Below are positions 53,601-61,850 of a DNA stretch of 64,000 bases, piece by piece; position 1 is the stretch's first letter; each line of letters begins with the position of its first letter. Both the position numbers and the translations under genes were made by a program. The DNA comes from Desulforhopalus singaporensis (GTDB taxonomy: Bacteria > Desulfobacterota > Desulfobulbia > Desulfobulbales > Desulfocapsaceae), in assembly GCF_900104445.1 (NCBI RefSeq), contig NZ_FNJI01000020.1, positions 28,622-92,621 on the forward strand, in the 5' to 3' direction. The notes under the pieces are model-generated. The model was given only the letters and a program-made list of their open reading frames with translations, did not search any database and was not told where the DNA came from.

Positions 53601-53713
53601 ACATTGTCAGGGTCTTCCTGCAAAGCGGAATTGTGGAAAAACATGCCAATAAGTATCTGCAGCCTTCACAACTCGATGTTGATGATATTGTCAGCTATTT
53701 TGACGGGATCTGA
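50675..53713 (+). CDS. Membrane dCache-HAMP-GAF-HD-GYP protein (c-di-GMP phosphodiesterase)
   Basis: A 1012-residue signalling protein. Transmembrane helix 1 is near residues 10-33. A periplasmic Cache-type sensor of about 320 residues includes RKRPWYIEAKRTGQTEFISPY and KGVFGADITL. Then come a second helix (IVYCTMIAVGVALCISLFLV), a HAMP-like linker, a GAF domain (LVMLILQIARQLVDADGGVVYLLDN), and HD-GYP. In the last, HD is in LAAWLHDCGKVSTPEYVVDKATKLET and the GYP region in DHHETLDGSGYPFQKKKSNLSVESRILTVVDIFEALTASDRPYK. About 150 residues are inserted between these two halves. A GTG start at 50675 has a GGAGAG site; an ATG 29 codons upstream is the alternative. The ligand is probably a small organic molecule. 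Confidence 0.9.
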   Translation: MHWVKKLKVSLTTIIAFTVILTATVITVSVLAIMNHETKATAVNAAKIIFQEITSRTVERINVFLARLSTLASTASQTLSAHGRLITADGLDINVGSMRVMLDDQPELVSVFIGYDNGEFSYLEAVRGNQAVMKRYLAPAGTAYASWLIQVDDAGKRSQVLNFLDKDLTIIASREQNKIVYDPRKRPWYIEAKRTGQTEFISPYMITESNLPGMTCAQVLASGKGVFGADITLTKISSMLKRQNVVSNGKIWVMDSHARIVAYPGLSWKETPDNDVRLQDATDFADPLVQAVAGQMGQLMAQSATAPSILDVAGADYIVSGESILMQYGLDLVVVVTIPLHELTGHIGKMAWRIVYCTMIAVGVALCISLFLVRNTSKSIGRLVQETEKIQNFDFSLSGPPSTCVKEILAVNDAYNSMKGAIQSKAAHLLKTQEQLELLVRGGLALSTEKKSDKLVMLILQIARQLVDADGGVVYLLDNEELGVELLSLGSENIVLGGLSKDPAPRIMVNPSIASFLSRDSVLCSACEAFNGQKTVTVKNKKLTLFPTGLENEPTHYSINSLITVPIVTQRDEVLGVIQIFNPNGGRVDASFDENVAHSENFISALASQAAVTLDNRNLVFSLQELFDALVRVVASAIDAKSPYTGAHCLRVPELAEDLAQAVHDTSEGPLQDFCLHNEDEWRQLRLAAWLHDCGKVSTPEYVVDKATKLETVYDRIHEIRMRFEVLHRDALVDYYKKATEGGDKDELGAELNEKLEALQREFAFVAGCNVGGEFLEEEHRHRLREIGKRTWLRHFSDSIGISAGEFCRKSYKSGEALPVVEPLFSDKPEHIVIRTNNQEEFFNAENIAIKIPENEYNLGEFYNLSISRGTLNPEERFKIMEHVITGLNMLRQIPFPKAMKRVVEIAVDHHETLDGSGYPFQKKKSNLSVESRILTVVDIFEALTASDRPYKKAKTLSEVLQIMKGMCQQEKIDADIVRVFLQSGIVEKHANKYLQPSQLDVDDIVSYFDGI

Positions 53714-53750
53714 CAGATGCCGGTAACAAGAAAGACAGGAGGGCCAGTCC

Positions 53751-54158
53751 ATGCCCATGATTGAATGGAATGATGAATTATCTATCTGCATTGCTGAAAT
53801 AGACCAACAGCACCAGAAGTGGCTTACCATGGTCAATGAATTTTATGACTCGATGACAAATGGATCTTCTGACGAAATTATGTTAAAGATTATTGGCAGA
53901 ATGCGTCTGTTTGCGGAAAGACACTTCGGCATGGAAGAGGAGCTTATGCAACGGCATCAAGCCTCCTTTGTGGAAGAGCATGCAAAGGAACATCAGGCTT
54001 TTCTCGATAAATTTGTGCAGGTGGAAATCGATTATCGGGCAAAAAAGAAGTCAGTGACCTTGGATGTACTCAATTTTTTAAACAACTGGCTGCTGACACA
54101 CATCAACGATACCGACAAGAAAATGGGACAGTTTCTTGTAAGTAAGGGACTATCGTAA
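53751..54158 (+). CDS. Bacteriohemerythrin
   Basis: A 135-residue hemerythrin with all di-iron ligands at family positions: His21 (IDQQHQKW), His58 and Glu62 (ERHFGMEEE), His77 and His81 (EEHAKEHQ), His117 (LLTHINDTD) and the nearby Asp. It binds O2 reversibly and in anaerobes may deliver, sense or scavenge oxygen. It starts 37 bases after the HD-GYP gene with an AGGAGGG site, so it is probably in the same transcript and could link oxygen to c-di-GMP signalling. Confidence 0.94.
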   Translation: MPMIEWNDELSICIAEIDQQHQKWLTMVNEFYDSMTNGSSDEIMLKIIGRMRLFAERHFGMEEELMQRHQASFVEEHAKEHQAFLDKFVQVEIDYRAKKKSVTLDVLNFLNNWLLTHINDTDKKMGQFLVSKGLS

Positions 54159-54177
54159 GTTTTGGCACCATATCACA

Positions 54178-55680
54178 ATGCGGGAAACGACTTCGCAAAA
54201 CAGATCGTTTATCATTGTCGCCGCACTGCTGGCACTTTTTCTGGGTGCCCTTGATGCCTTGATCGTCAGCGCGGCGATGCCTTCCGTTGTTGCCGACCTC
54301 GGTGGCCTGAGTCTGTACAGCTGGGTATATTCCGCCTATTTTCTCGCCCGCGCGGTGTCTCTGCCGGTATTGGGCAAACTGGCCGACCGGTACTGTGCCA
54401 GGACGCTCTTCCTGTTTTCCATAACTGTTTTTATGCTCGCCTCATTTGTTGCCGGCGCCGCTCCGTCCATGGCGGTTCTGATCGGTGCCAGGGTTTTTCA
54501 AGGGGTAGGAGCGGGTGGCATATTTTCCCTTGTATATATCGTGTTATCCAGTGTTTCGTCCGGCGGCGAGCGCGGCAAGACCCTGTCGCTTGCCAGTTCC
54601 GTCTGGGGCATATCGTCGATCATCGGTCCAACCTTGGGTGGCTTTATCGTCACGTATGTTTCCTGGAGGTGGATTTTCTTTCTCAACGTACCGCTTGGAC
54701 TGGCATCTCTGGTAATAATCAGGCGATGTATGCAGCCCCGGACCGGCGGTGGCAAAAAGGTGCACCTCGACATTGCCGGTATCACCTGTCTTTCCGGGTT
54801 CATTCTCTGCTTCCTCACCATTTTTATTGTTGGCGGCCATAATTATCCATGGTTTTCCAGTGAAATAACCGGTCTTGGCGCGATGTCGTTGATCTTCGCC
54901 GTATTCTTCATTGTTGCGGAAAAACGGGCTGTGGACCCGGTACTCGACCTGGGCTTCTTCGCCCGCCCGGTGTTTGCTCTTGGCAACTGTGCGGTATTCT
55001 GCGCCAGCTTTGCAATTTTTGCACTTTTTGCCTACGTGCCGATATTTATCGAAGGAGCCCTGGCTAAAACCCCCATGGAGGTGGGAGTCACCATGCTCGC
55101 CCTGAGCCTTGGGTGGTCGGCGGGCTCTCTTCTGCTCGGGCGATTTGTCGACGGCACCGGCAGCGGGCATGCAGCGGTACTTGGCGGGCTGATACTGGCT
55201 GGCAGCACCGCGGCGCTGCTCTGGTTAACTCCCCAGACTTCTCTGACCGTCTGTTTTGTTGTTTTTATCCTGGCCGGGTTCGGCATGGGGTTTGTCACTT
55301 TGTCCACCCTGCTGCTGGTGCAGGCGGATCTTTCCCGCACCAACCTAGGCGTGGCCACTTCCTTTCACCAGTTCTCCCGCACCCTGGGCGGAACGATCGG
55401 CGTGGGCATCTGCGGGGGAGTGGTGACCACTGAGCTGCTGCAAAACCTGCAGGCGTCTTCCACCATGATTCCGGTGGCCATTGTGGAACTGCTTGACAAG
55501 AGCCTTGAGAATCTTTTCCGCCAGGAGTTCAGGCAGATACTCGACCAGCAGAGCGAGGCCTTGATAGCGCTGGCGGTATCGGATGCCATGCTGCCGGTTT
55601 TTCGGATCATTGTCGCGGTGAGTCTGCTCTGTTTTGTCTGTACACTGTTGCTGCGCAGCAGGGTACCGGCAAGCAAATAA
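54178..55680 (+). CDS. MFS multidrug exporter (DHA2/EmrB-QacA type)
   Basis: A 500-residue major facilitator with fourteen hydrophobic segments, as in DHA2 drug:H+ antiporters. Motif A-like GKLADRYCARTLF lies in the loop after helix 2, and motif C is GPTLGGFIVTYVSWRWIFFLNVPLG (start of helix 5 and after), with motif D1 LDALIVSAAMPSVVADLG in helix 1. It should export hydrophobic compounds. It starts 20 bases after the hemerythrin gene but has a weak ribosome-binding site, so coupling to upstream translation is likely. No partner membrane-fusion protein is present. Confidence 0.9.
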   Translation: MRETTSQNRSFIIVAALLALFLGALDALIVSAAMPSVVADLGGLSLYSWVYSAYFLARAVSLPVLGKLADRYCARTLFLFSITVFMLASFVAGAAPSMAVLIGARVFQGVGAGGIFSLVYIVLSSVSSGGERGKTLSLASSVWGISSIIGPTLGGFIVTYVSWRWIFFLNVPLGLASLVIIRRCMQPRTGGGKKVHLDIAGITCLSGFILCFLTIFIVGGHNYPWFSSEITGLGAMSLIFAVFFIVAEKRAVDPVLDLGFFARPVFALGNCAVFCASFAIFALFAYVPIFIEGALAKTPMEVGVTMLALSLGWSAGSLLLGRFVDGTGSGHAAVLGGLILAGSTAALLWLTPQTSLTVCFVVFILAGFGMGFVTLSTLLLVQADLSRTNLGVATSFHQFSRTLGGTIGVGICGGVVTTELLQNLQASSTMIPVAIVELLDKSLENLFRQEFRQILDQQSEALIALAVSDAMLPVFRIIVAVSLLCFVCTLLLRSRVPASK

Positions 55681-55773
55681 GGTGGTATTGATAAAAATGA
55701 CGGTCGGCCGCTTCCTCCCCACGGCGAGACAGACGAAATGCCGGCATGGAACCAAGCATCAACGGTTAACGGG

Positions 55774-56877
55774 CTAGAAAAGGTCAGCAAACTCACCATA
55801 ACCTTCTTTGGTAAGCATTTGTGCAGGGATAAACCGAAGCGCCGCCGAGTTTATGCAGTATCGCAGTCCGGTTGGCGCCGGTCCGTCATGAAACAGGTGG
55901 CCGAGGTGGGAATTCGCCCTGCTGCTGCGGACCTCGGTACGGGGCATAAACAGTTTGCGATCTTTTTGCTCGATAATGTTCTCTTTTACCAGGGGGCGGG
56001 AAAAACTTGGCCAGCCGGTGCCCGAATCATATTTGTCACGGGAGCTGAACAGCGGTTCTCCTGAGACGATATCGACATAGATGCCATCTTTTTTATTGTT
56101 CCAGTATTCGTTGTCAAAGGGCGGTTCGGTGGCTTCTTCCTGGGTAACCCGGTATTGCAGGGGAGTAAGTCGTTGCCTTAATTCTTCTCTTGTCACTCCG
56201 GCCTCCTGCTGTTGGCCGCTGAGATCGACGTTGATCCCATCCCAGGTGCGGTGCAAAAAGTCGTCACGGCCCGAACGTGCGCGGTAGAATCGATAGCGAA
56301 GGGGGTTGTTCCTGTAGAAGTCCTGGTGATAGGACTCCGCCGGCCAGAACCTTGGGGCGTCGATAATAGGCGTGAGTACCGGTTTGTTAAAAATCTTGCT
56401 TTTTATAAGCTGTTTTCTGGATGCTTCGGCCAGTTGCCGCTGTCTGTTGTCGTACACGAAGATGACCGAAATGTATTCATTGCCCCGGTCGACAAACTGA
56501 CCGCCCCCATCGGTGGGGTCGATCTGGTGCCAGAAAACATCCAGCAGTCTGCCGTAGGTGACCCTGTCCGGGTCGTAGGTGACCTGCACGACTTCGGTAT
56601 GGCCTCCCCGTCCGTAATTTTTGTATGTCGGGTCAGGGGTCGTCCCTCCGGCATACCCGGAGACCACCGAAAGAACCCCGTTCAGTGCTTCAAACGGTTT
56701 TTCCATACACCAGAAACAACCTCCTCCAAAAAGGGCATGTTCAAACTCCGTCCCAGTATCCTCGTTATGTTTTTCTGTCGCCAGTCCCGGGCGATCACTG
56801 CCGCCCACCGGAAACAGACCGGTCAGTATCGCAAGGGTCATAATCGGTAAAATCGATTTCGTCACTTTTTTCCACAT
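55774..56877 (-). CDS. msrAB: Exported MsrA-MsrB methionine sulfoxide reductase fusion
   Basis: A 367-residue fusion. A signal peptide or anchor ([26 protein letters not shown]) is followed by MsrA with nucleophile Cys54 in [15 protein letters not shown] and [12 protein letters not shown]. MsrB follows with [25 protein letters not shown] and the catalytic Cys341 in [13 protein letters not shown]. The four Zn-binding cysteines of MsrB are absent, as is the resolving Cys of SGCGWPSF (here SGTGWPSF). It repairs both epimers of methionine sulfoxide in exported proteins. It is monocistronic, with an AGGAGG site at 56877; the open frame continues upstream but is not used. Confidence 0.92.
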   Translation of the reverse strand: MWKKVTKSILPIMTLAILTGLFPVGGSDRPGLATEKHNEDTGTEFEHALFGGGCFWCMEKPFEALNGVLSVVSGYAGGTTPDPTYKNYGRGGHTEVVQVTYDPDRVTYGRLLDVFWHQIDPTDGGGQFVDRGNEYISVIFVYDNRQRQLAEASRKQLIKSKIFNKPVLTPIIDAPRFWPAESYHQDFYRNNPLRYRFYRARSGRDDFLHRTWDGINVDLSGQQQEAGVTREELRQRLTPLQYRVTQEEATEPPFDNEYWNNKKDGIYVDIVSGEPLFSSRDKYDSGTGWPSFSRPLVKENIIEQKDRKLFMPRTEVRSSRANSHLGHLFHDGPAPTGLRYCINSAALRFIPAQMLTKEGYGEFADLF

Positions 56878-57158
56878 ATTGCCTCCTGTTGCGGTTTTCG
56901 CACATGTTAAAGGAAACTGCAGGAAGACAACGATCCTGCACCGGTGAATACCAGAGCAGTTACCGGGTGCATCCGTTACACTGTGGTGCAAGGGCTGTAG
57001 CGGCTTGCTGCTGTACATTGAGATCACCGCAGATAATTTTTTACTCTGCGGTAATCACTGTGTTGTCACCCACCAACCATAACCAGCGGAGGTAAAGGGA
57101 TGATAAAGTAAATGTAAAGATTGGTTAAAGAGTGCAGGTGGTTAAGAGGAGTAAAGAG

Positions 57159-58232
57159 TCACCGCGGCAGGTGCAGGCTGATGCATGTCCGGCCATTGCT
57201 GCTATCGGCGAAGACCCGGCCGCCGTGGGCCTCAATGAGTTCGCGGGTTATCGCAAGACCTATTCCCGCCCCTCCGCCATCACGGGAGCGGGATCGGTCT
57301 GTGCGGAAAAACCTTTCGAAGATGAAGGGCAGATCGTCGGCTGAAATTTCCGGCCCGGTATTGCAGATACTGATTTCGACTGCGCCGGATGTCCTGCGGC
57401 TGGAGATGTCGATCCGGCCATTTTGCGGAGTGTACTTGAGACAGTTGTCGAGCAGGTTGCTCACCGCCTGGAGGAACTTGTCGCGGTCGACCTTGACCGT
57501 ATCGGCAGCGGCGGGAAAACTTGTTGTAAGTGATATGTCTTTGCTGTGAAGGGTAGTGCGGTAGAGAGTGAGCAGGTAATCGATCTCTTTAGCGATGCTT
57601 ATTATTTCAAGATCCAGATAATACCGGGCGGCATCGGCCCTTGCCAGCCGCTGGAGATTTTCCACCAGCTTTACCAGCCGCATGGTCTCTTCTTCGAGGA
57701 TGCCGAGAGTTTTCGGTGAAGGTTCGAGCACCCCGTCGTTGAGGGCCTCCAGGTAGCCGCGCAAGTTGGTAAGCGGTGTGCGCAGCTCATGGGCAACATC
57801 CGCGACCATGTTCCGGCGCAGCTGTTCTATGCGCGCGAGGCTGTCGGCCATGTGATTAAAGGAAATACCGAGTCTGCCGACCTCGTCCCTGGTGGTTATA
57901 TCGACCCTGGTGGAGAAATTGCCGTCGGCAACCTGATCGGTAATGGTCGTCATCTGCGATAACGGTTTCAGCACCCGGCGGATGAGCAGAAAACTGAGCA
58001 CAAAAGAGAGCACGAGCGCGACCAGACTGGCCCAGATCAGTGAAAAGTGGATCGAGGACAGAAACATCTGGTGAATCTCGGTGGGGGAGATTTCATATTT
58101 TTTCATCAGCGCCATGAAATACCCGGCGGCCTGCTTGTCTATTGCCAGCCAGATTACCAGGATGATGGTGATGGCCGGGACAAGTGTCACCAGCAGCAAC
58201 TTGACCAGCAGGCTCTCTTGCGGGGTTTTCAT
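57159..58232 (-). CDS. Sensor histidine kinase (BaeS-like)
   Basis: A 357-residue OmpR-type sensor kinase. Two transmembrane helices (about residues 10-30 and 55-80) flank a short periplasmic loop of about 25 residues. A HAMP linker (LKPLSQMTTITDQVADGNFSTRV) precedes the phospho-acceptor His in VADVAHELRTPLTNLRGYLEAL. The ATPase domain follows (SNLLDNCLKYTPQNG, ISADDLPFIFERFFRTDRSRSRDGGGAGIGLAI). The very short sensor loop suggests it senses the membrane or works with another protein. Its start overlaps the regulator's stop by four bases, so the pair is translationally coupled. Targets are unknown. Confidence 0.93.
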   Translation of the reverse strand: MKTPQESLLVKLLLVTLVPAITIILVIWLAIDKQAAGYFMALMKKYEISPTEIHQMFLSSIHFSLIWASLVALVLSFVLSFLLIRRVLKPLSQMTTITDQVADGNFSTRVDITTRDEVGRLGISFNHMADSLARIEQLRRNMVADVAHELRTPLTNLRGYLEALNDGVLEPSPKTLGILEEETMRLVKLVENLQRLARADAARYYLDLEIISIAKEIDYLLTLYRTTLHSKDISLTTSFPAAADTVKVDRDKFLQAVSNLLDNCLKYTPQNGRIDISSRRTSGAVEISICNTGPEISADDLPFIFERFFRTDRSRSRDGGGAGIGLAITRELIEAHGGRVFADSSNGRTCISLHLPR

Positions 58233-58933
58233 GGGTCGTCCTCATCGCAGAGGCTGTAGCCGAATCCTCGCGCGGTCAGGATGTATTTCGGTCTTGCCGG
58301 GTTATCTTCCAGCTTTTGCCGCAGCTTGCCGATATGCACGTCAATGACGCGGTCGACGACGATCTCCCCGTGCTGGTAAAGACTGTCGAGAAGTTCATTT
58401 CGGGAAAAAACCCGCCCGGGAGACTGCATGAGGGTTTTCAGCAGCCGGAACTCGGTTGTGGTGAGCGGTATTGTCTTTCCCCCACGCCGGACCCGATGTC
58501 TCTCCAGATCCATTTCCAGCCGGTTGCATGTGAGTTTTCGCTTTTTCAGCTCTTCACTCGGTCGTGCGCGGCGCAGGATGGCTTTCACTCTTTCCACCAG
58601 CTCACGCGGACTGAAAGGTTTGATGACGTAATCGTCGGCACCTATGGCCAGCCCTTTGACCCTGTCTATTTCCTCCTCCCGGGCGGTCAGCATCAGCAGG
58701 GGCACGTCGGAGAAGGTACGGAGCCGGCGGCATATTTCCCAGCCATCGAGGCCGGGCAGCATAATGTCGAGCACAACAAAGATCGGCCTGCGCTCTTTGA
58801 CCAGCTCAAGCCCGCTTACTCCGTCGGCTGCATGGACGGTTGAAAAACCTTCCCGCTCAAGGTAGGTACGAACCAGCGCTGCGGTGTTGTAATCGTCTTC
58901 GATAATGACCACAGGGCCATCTTCTGGGATCAT
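58229..58933 (-). CDS. Response regulator, OmpR/PhoB family (BaeR-like)
   Basis: A 234-residue regulator. The receiver has VVIIEDDYNTAALVR and phospho-acceptor Asp in VVLDIMLPGLDGWE. A winged helix ends with LLDSLYQHGEIVVDRVIDVHIGKLRQKLEDNPARPKYILTARGFGYSL. It forms a pair with the kinase whose gene it precedes, overlapping by four bases. It probably binds DNA as a dimer to control envelope-stress genes, but the targets are not evident from the window. Confidence 0.94.
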   Translation of the reverse strand: MIPEDGPVVIIEDDYNTAALVRTYLEREGFSTVHAADGVSGLELVKERRPIFVVLDIMLPGLDGWEICRRLRTFSDVPLLMLTAREEEIDRVKGLAIGADDYVIKPFSPRELVERVKAILRRARPSEELKKRKLTCNRLEMDLERHRVRRGGKTIPLTTTEFRLLKTLMQSPGRVFSRNELLDSLYQHGEIVVDRVIDVHIGKLRQKLEDNPARPKYILTARGFGYSLCDEDDP

Positions 58934-58974
58934 GGGTCGCTCCCTGAAAGTTTAATGAATTGTCAACATGGTGG

Positions 58975-59427
58975 CTACGCTGTGGACAAGGAGTCTTTCA
59001 TCAGGGATCTTTCCTGCCTGCCGGGAACTATCCCCTTGAGCTGGGCCGTCAATACCACCGTATGATTCTGGTTGGTGAATTCGGCCTTGCCGCTGGCGTA
59101 CCCTTTTTCGTCAATGCTGTTAATTGTGAAGGTGCACGTGACGCGGTCCCCGATATAGACAGGCCTCTTGAATTTAAACGTCATCTCGGTCGCCAGCCAG
59201 CCGATCTGTCCGCCTATTTCAGTCAGCATGCTGCCGATCAGCAGACCATGACATATACATCCGTCAAAATTTTTCTGGGCGGCGAACAGTTCGTTATAAT
59301 GTACCGGATTATAGTCTTTTGAAATTTCGCCGAATCGGTTCACATCCTCGTCTGTGAAGGTTCGTGAAACGGTGAAAACGTCCTGTGGCTGCAACCCGGC
59401 GATTGCCCTTATCCTGATCTGTGACAT
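58975..59427 (-). CDS. MaoC-like (R)-specific enoyl-CoA hydratase
   Basis: A 150-residue single hot-dog-domain protein. The catalytic Asp and His lie in SKDYNPVHYNELFAAQKNFDGCICHGLLIGSM, which matches hydratase motif 2. A closing strand EFTNQNHTVVLTAQLKGIVPG is also typical. It hydrates trans-2-enoyl-CoA to (R)-3-hydroxyacyl-CoA, as PhaJ does for polyester precursors, or acts in fatty-acid metabolism. No PHA synthase is nearby. It lies 41 bases downstream of the leftward regulator-gene start, so it is a separate unit. Confidence 0.87.
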   Translation of the reverse strand: MSQIRIRAIAGLQPQDVFTVSRTFTDEDVNRFGEISKDYNPVHYNELFAAQKNFDGCICHGLLIGSMLTEIGGQIGWLATEMTFKFKRPVYIGDRVTCTFTINSIDEKGYASGKAEFTNQNHTVVLTAQLKGIVPGRQERSLMKDSLSTA

Positions 59428-59760
59428 GGTGATCCCGAAAAATTGGAGTTGTCGGCCGACACGCTAATACAGCAATTCTATGTCTTGACAATGTCAACCT
59501 CTTTGCAGCAGTTGTTGCGTCCGGCCTTTTCCGGGAAATACTCCCGGCAGTTTCTTGCTGCGCGTCTGTCTTCTTTGATATTATCAACTGGTGCGGTCAA
59601 TGGACAACCATGATTTTGTTTTCCGGTGCCGCACCTTTGCTTGATCTGATCTGTCGGTGGGTTTTTGGGCTACATTTTTTTGGCTGCATGGTGTTTACTA
59701 GTCTGTTGTGGTAACTTTAAAATTGTTAGCCAACCCCAGAGACGAGGTGGAGGAACCCTT
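59428..59760. other. Divergent intergenic region
   Basis: About 330 bases between the MaoC-like gene and the sigma-54 activator. Open in frame with the activator for 32 codons, but with no proper ribosome-binding site before the TTG at 59761. Nothing else is recognised. Confidence 0.4.
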
Positions 59761-61392
59761 TTGTTTGTAAAAGATCCTGAAAGCATAACAGCAATTGATA
59801 TCAGCGACGGACAATTGTATCCGGTTCTTTCCTCGCTGGATATTGGTATATTGATGACCAACGCCAAGGGTGAGATTACGTTTTACAATCCGATGCATGC
59901 GCAGCTGGATGGTCTTGCCCCTGGAGACGTCCTTGGAAAAAAAATAACCGATGTCTATCACCTTGACGAAGAATCCAGTCTGGTAATGCGCTGTCTGCGC
60001 ACCGGGCGACCGATCGTTGAATGCCCCATCCTGTATAAAGCCCGCGACGGGCAGATTGTCGACAGTATCACCAGTGTCTACCCCTTGGTGCGAAACGGCG
60101 AAACAGCCGGGGTTATCGCTTTTGTCAAAGAGTACCGGCGGGTAGAGGACACAGTCGATGATGATGACCGCAAGGTTTCACAGATTTCATTTGTCGGTGA
60201 TACCGATTTCTGTCTCGAGGATATCGTCGGGAAAAATCCGTCAATGCTGGATGTGTTGAACAGGACAAGAATGGCTGCCCAGACCGATTCGCCGGTGCTC
60301 ATCTACGGGGAAACCGGTACCGGCAAGGAGCTTATTGCGCAGTCGATCCATAACCTGAGCGGCCGGAAAAACGGCAGGTTTATCGCGATCAACTGCGCGG
60401 CTATTCCCGAAACGCTGCTGGAGGGTATTCTGTTCGGGACCAAAAGGGGGGCTTTTACGGGAGCGATAGACAAGGCCGGACTCTTTGAGCGTGCCAACGG
60501 CGGAACGCTCTTCCTGGATGAGGTGAACTCGATGACCAAGGAGGTTCAGCCCAAGCTGCTCAGGGCGATTCAGGAAAAGAAGGTGAGCCGTATAGGATCG
60601 CACAGGGAGCTGAAGCTGGATCTGAAGATTATCAGTTCCATCAACAATACCATTGAGGACACCATTGAGACCGGTGAGGTGCGAAGGGATCTGCTCTATC
60701 GCCTGAGCGTCGTCTATATCTCCATACCCCCATTGAGGGTGAGGATGGATGATATTCCGCTATTGGTGGGGCATTTTCTTGAAAAATACAACCGGCGGAT
60801 GGGCAGGAACGTGGTCGGCCTGTCCTCAGAGGTCAAGCGCCTTTTTGAACACCACAACTGGCCGGGAAATGTCCGGGAACTGGAAAATATCATTGAAGGG
60901 GCTCTGAATATGGTGGGCCAGGGACGCATGATAGAAAAGTGGCATCTCATGTCCGGTTTCGGCGTGTTTGCAGGTGATCACGGCAGGACAAGGAGTGAGC
61001 CGGTCCAAAGAGCGATGACGCCGAGGAAGAATATCGCCCGGGAAAACTGGACCGTTCTTCCCGCAACTTTTCCCGGTAGAGAAGACGCTTATGGCGATGA
61101 GGCGGAAACGCAGAAAATCATGGACGCGTTGTCCGATGCTGATGGAAACATCTCAGATGCCTCAGTAATCATGGGAGTTTCCCGCCAGACCTTTTATCGC
61201 AGACTGAAAGCATTAAATATAAAACTGCCGCAAAAAACAGGCAGCAGACAGCGCCAGCTGATCATCAGTAATCTTCAACGGCACGGCGGAAACGTAACCC
61301 GTGCGGCAAAGGCCATGGGGATAAGCAGGCAACTGCTGGCCTACCGGATGAAGAAAATGAAAATTGATCGATCCTTCGGTGATGATGGATGA
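59761..61392 (+). CDS. Sigma-54-dependent activator with PAS domain and two tandem Fis-type HTH motifs
   Basis: A 543-residue enhancer-binding protein. A PAS domain (about 15-120, GILMTNAKGEITFYNPMHAQLDGLAPGDVLG) precedes the AAA+ core: GETGTGKE (Walker A, near 183), the full contact loop GAFTGA (near 231), and GGTLFLDEVNSM (Walker B). No receiver is present, so a PAS-bound ligand or redox state is the signal. The C-terminus has two helix-turn-helices in a row, DADGNISDASVIMGVSRQTFYRRLKALNI and RHGGNVTRAAKAMGISRQLLAYRMKKMKI, where most relatives have one. TTG at 59761 is chosen because GGAGGA lies seven bases upstream. Two sigma-54 promoters downstream with matching repeats are likely targets. 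Confidence 0.88.
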   Translation: MFVKDPESITAIDISDGQLYPVLSSLDIGILMTNAKGEITFYNPMHAQLDGLAPGDVLGKKITDVYHLDEESSLVMRCLRTGRPIVECPILYKARDGQIVDSITSVYPLVRNGETAGVIAFVKEYRRVEDTVDDDDRKVSQISFVGDTDFCLEDIVGKNPSMLDVLNRTRMAAQTDSPVLIYGETGTGKELIAQSIHNLSGRKNGRFIAINCAAIPETLLEGILFGTKRGAFTGAIDKAGLFERANGGTLFLDEVNSMTKEVQPKLLRAIQEKKVSRIGSHRELKLDLKIISSINNTIEDTIETGEVRRDLLYRLSVVYISIPPLRVRMDDIPLLVGHFLEKYNRRMGRNVVGLSSEVKRLFEHHNWPGNVRELENIIEGALNMVGQGRMIEKWHLMSGFGVFAGDHGRTRSEPVQRAMTPRKNIARENWTVLPATFPGREDAYGDEAETQKIMDALSDADGNISDASVIMGVSRQTFYRRLKALNIKLPQKTGSRQRQLIISNLQRHGGNVTRAAKAMGISRQLLAYRMKKMKIDRSFGDDG

Positions 61393-61481
61393 ACGTGTTG
61401 CCGGCAACAGACAAAACTCCGACCCGAAGAATAATGTCATCCGGTTGATCACGCGCCAGGTACTCCAAAAAAAAGATACAT

Positions 61482-61535
61482 ATTTTGCGGAAAAAATGTA
61501 ATTTTTTTTGCGAAAAATAGAATCATTTTTTGCGC
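61482..61535 (+). promoter_or_regulatory. Three phased TTTTTGCG-type activator sites
   Basis: ATTTTGCGGAAAAAAT (61482-61497), TTTTTGCGAAAAA (61505-61517) and ATTTTTTGCGC (61525-61535) are near-palindromic sites with centres about 21-24 bases apart, two helical turns. They lie about 110-165 bases upstream of the sigma-54 promoter, as enhancer sites do. The same element occurs at 63091-63124. Confidence 0.7.
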
Positions 61536-61645
61536 TTTTCTCTTTGTGGAATCAGTGATTCCCTTCTTGTGTAGGCTCTCTAAATTTCAGCTTTTATGCC
61601 GCTTCGTGGCAGATTGCAACGAACATTTTGCCATGGTTTTTGGTT

Positions 61646-61662
61646 CTGGCGCGAAGATTGCT
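61646..61662 (+). promoter_or_regulatory. Sigma-54 (-24/-12) promoter of the TIM-barrel gene
   Basis: CTGGCGCGAAGATTGCT matches the consensus YTGGCACGRNNNTTGCW with one substitution (G for A). It is about 190 bases upstream of the gene start. Confidence 0.82.
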
Positions 61663-61850
61663 GTATCGCGGTTGATTATTCTTTTCGTGCAGTACCGATT
61701 GCGGCAAACCTCAATATCCGGGCAATTCTCGATTACGGTCTGACCGTAACCCCAGCAGCGAGGGGAAAGGCCGATGTGGTTCGCCGATTGTCTTTGGTCG
61801 GTAATATCTTTGATGGCAAATAACAATCAATAACCGAAAAAGGTCGCGAC

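Larger units (their letters stand above)
61393..61850 (+). other. Regulatory region of the TIM-barrel gene
   Basis: About 460 bases with no gene. It contains the phased A/T-TTTTTGCG repeats and the sigma-54 promoter given in the next two entries, and a long leader of about 180 bases before the gene. Confidence 0.55.
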
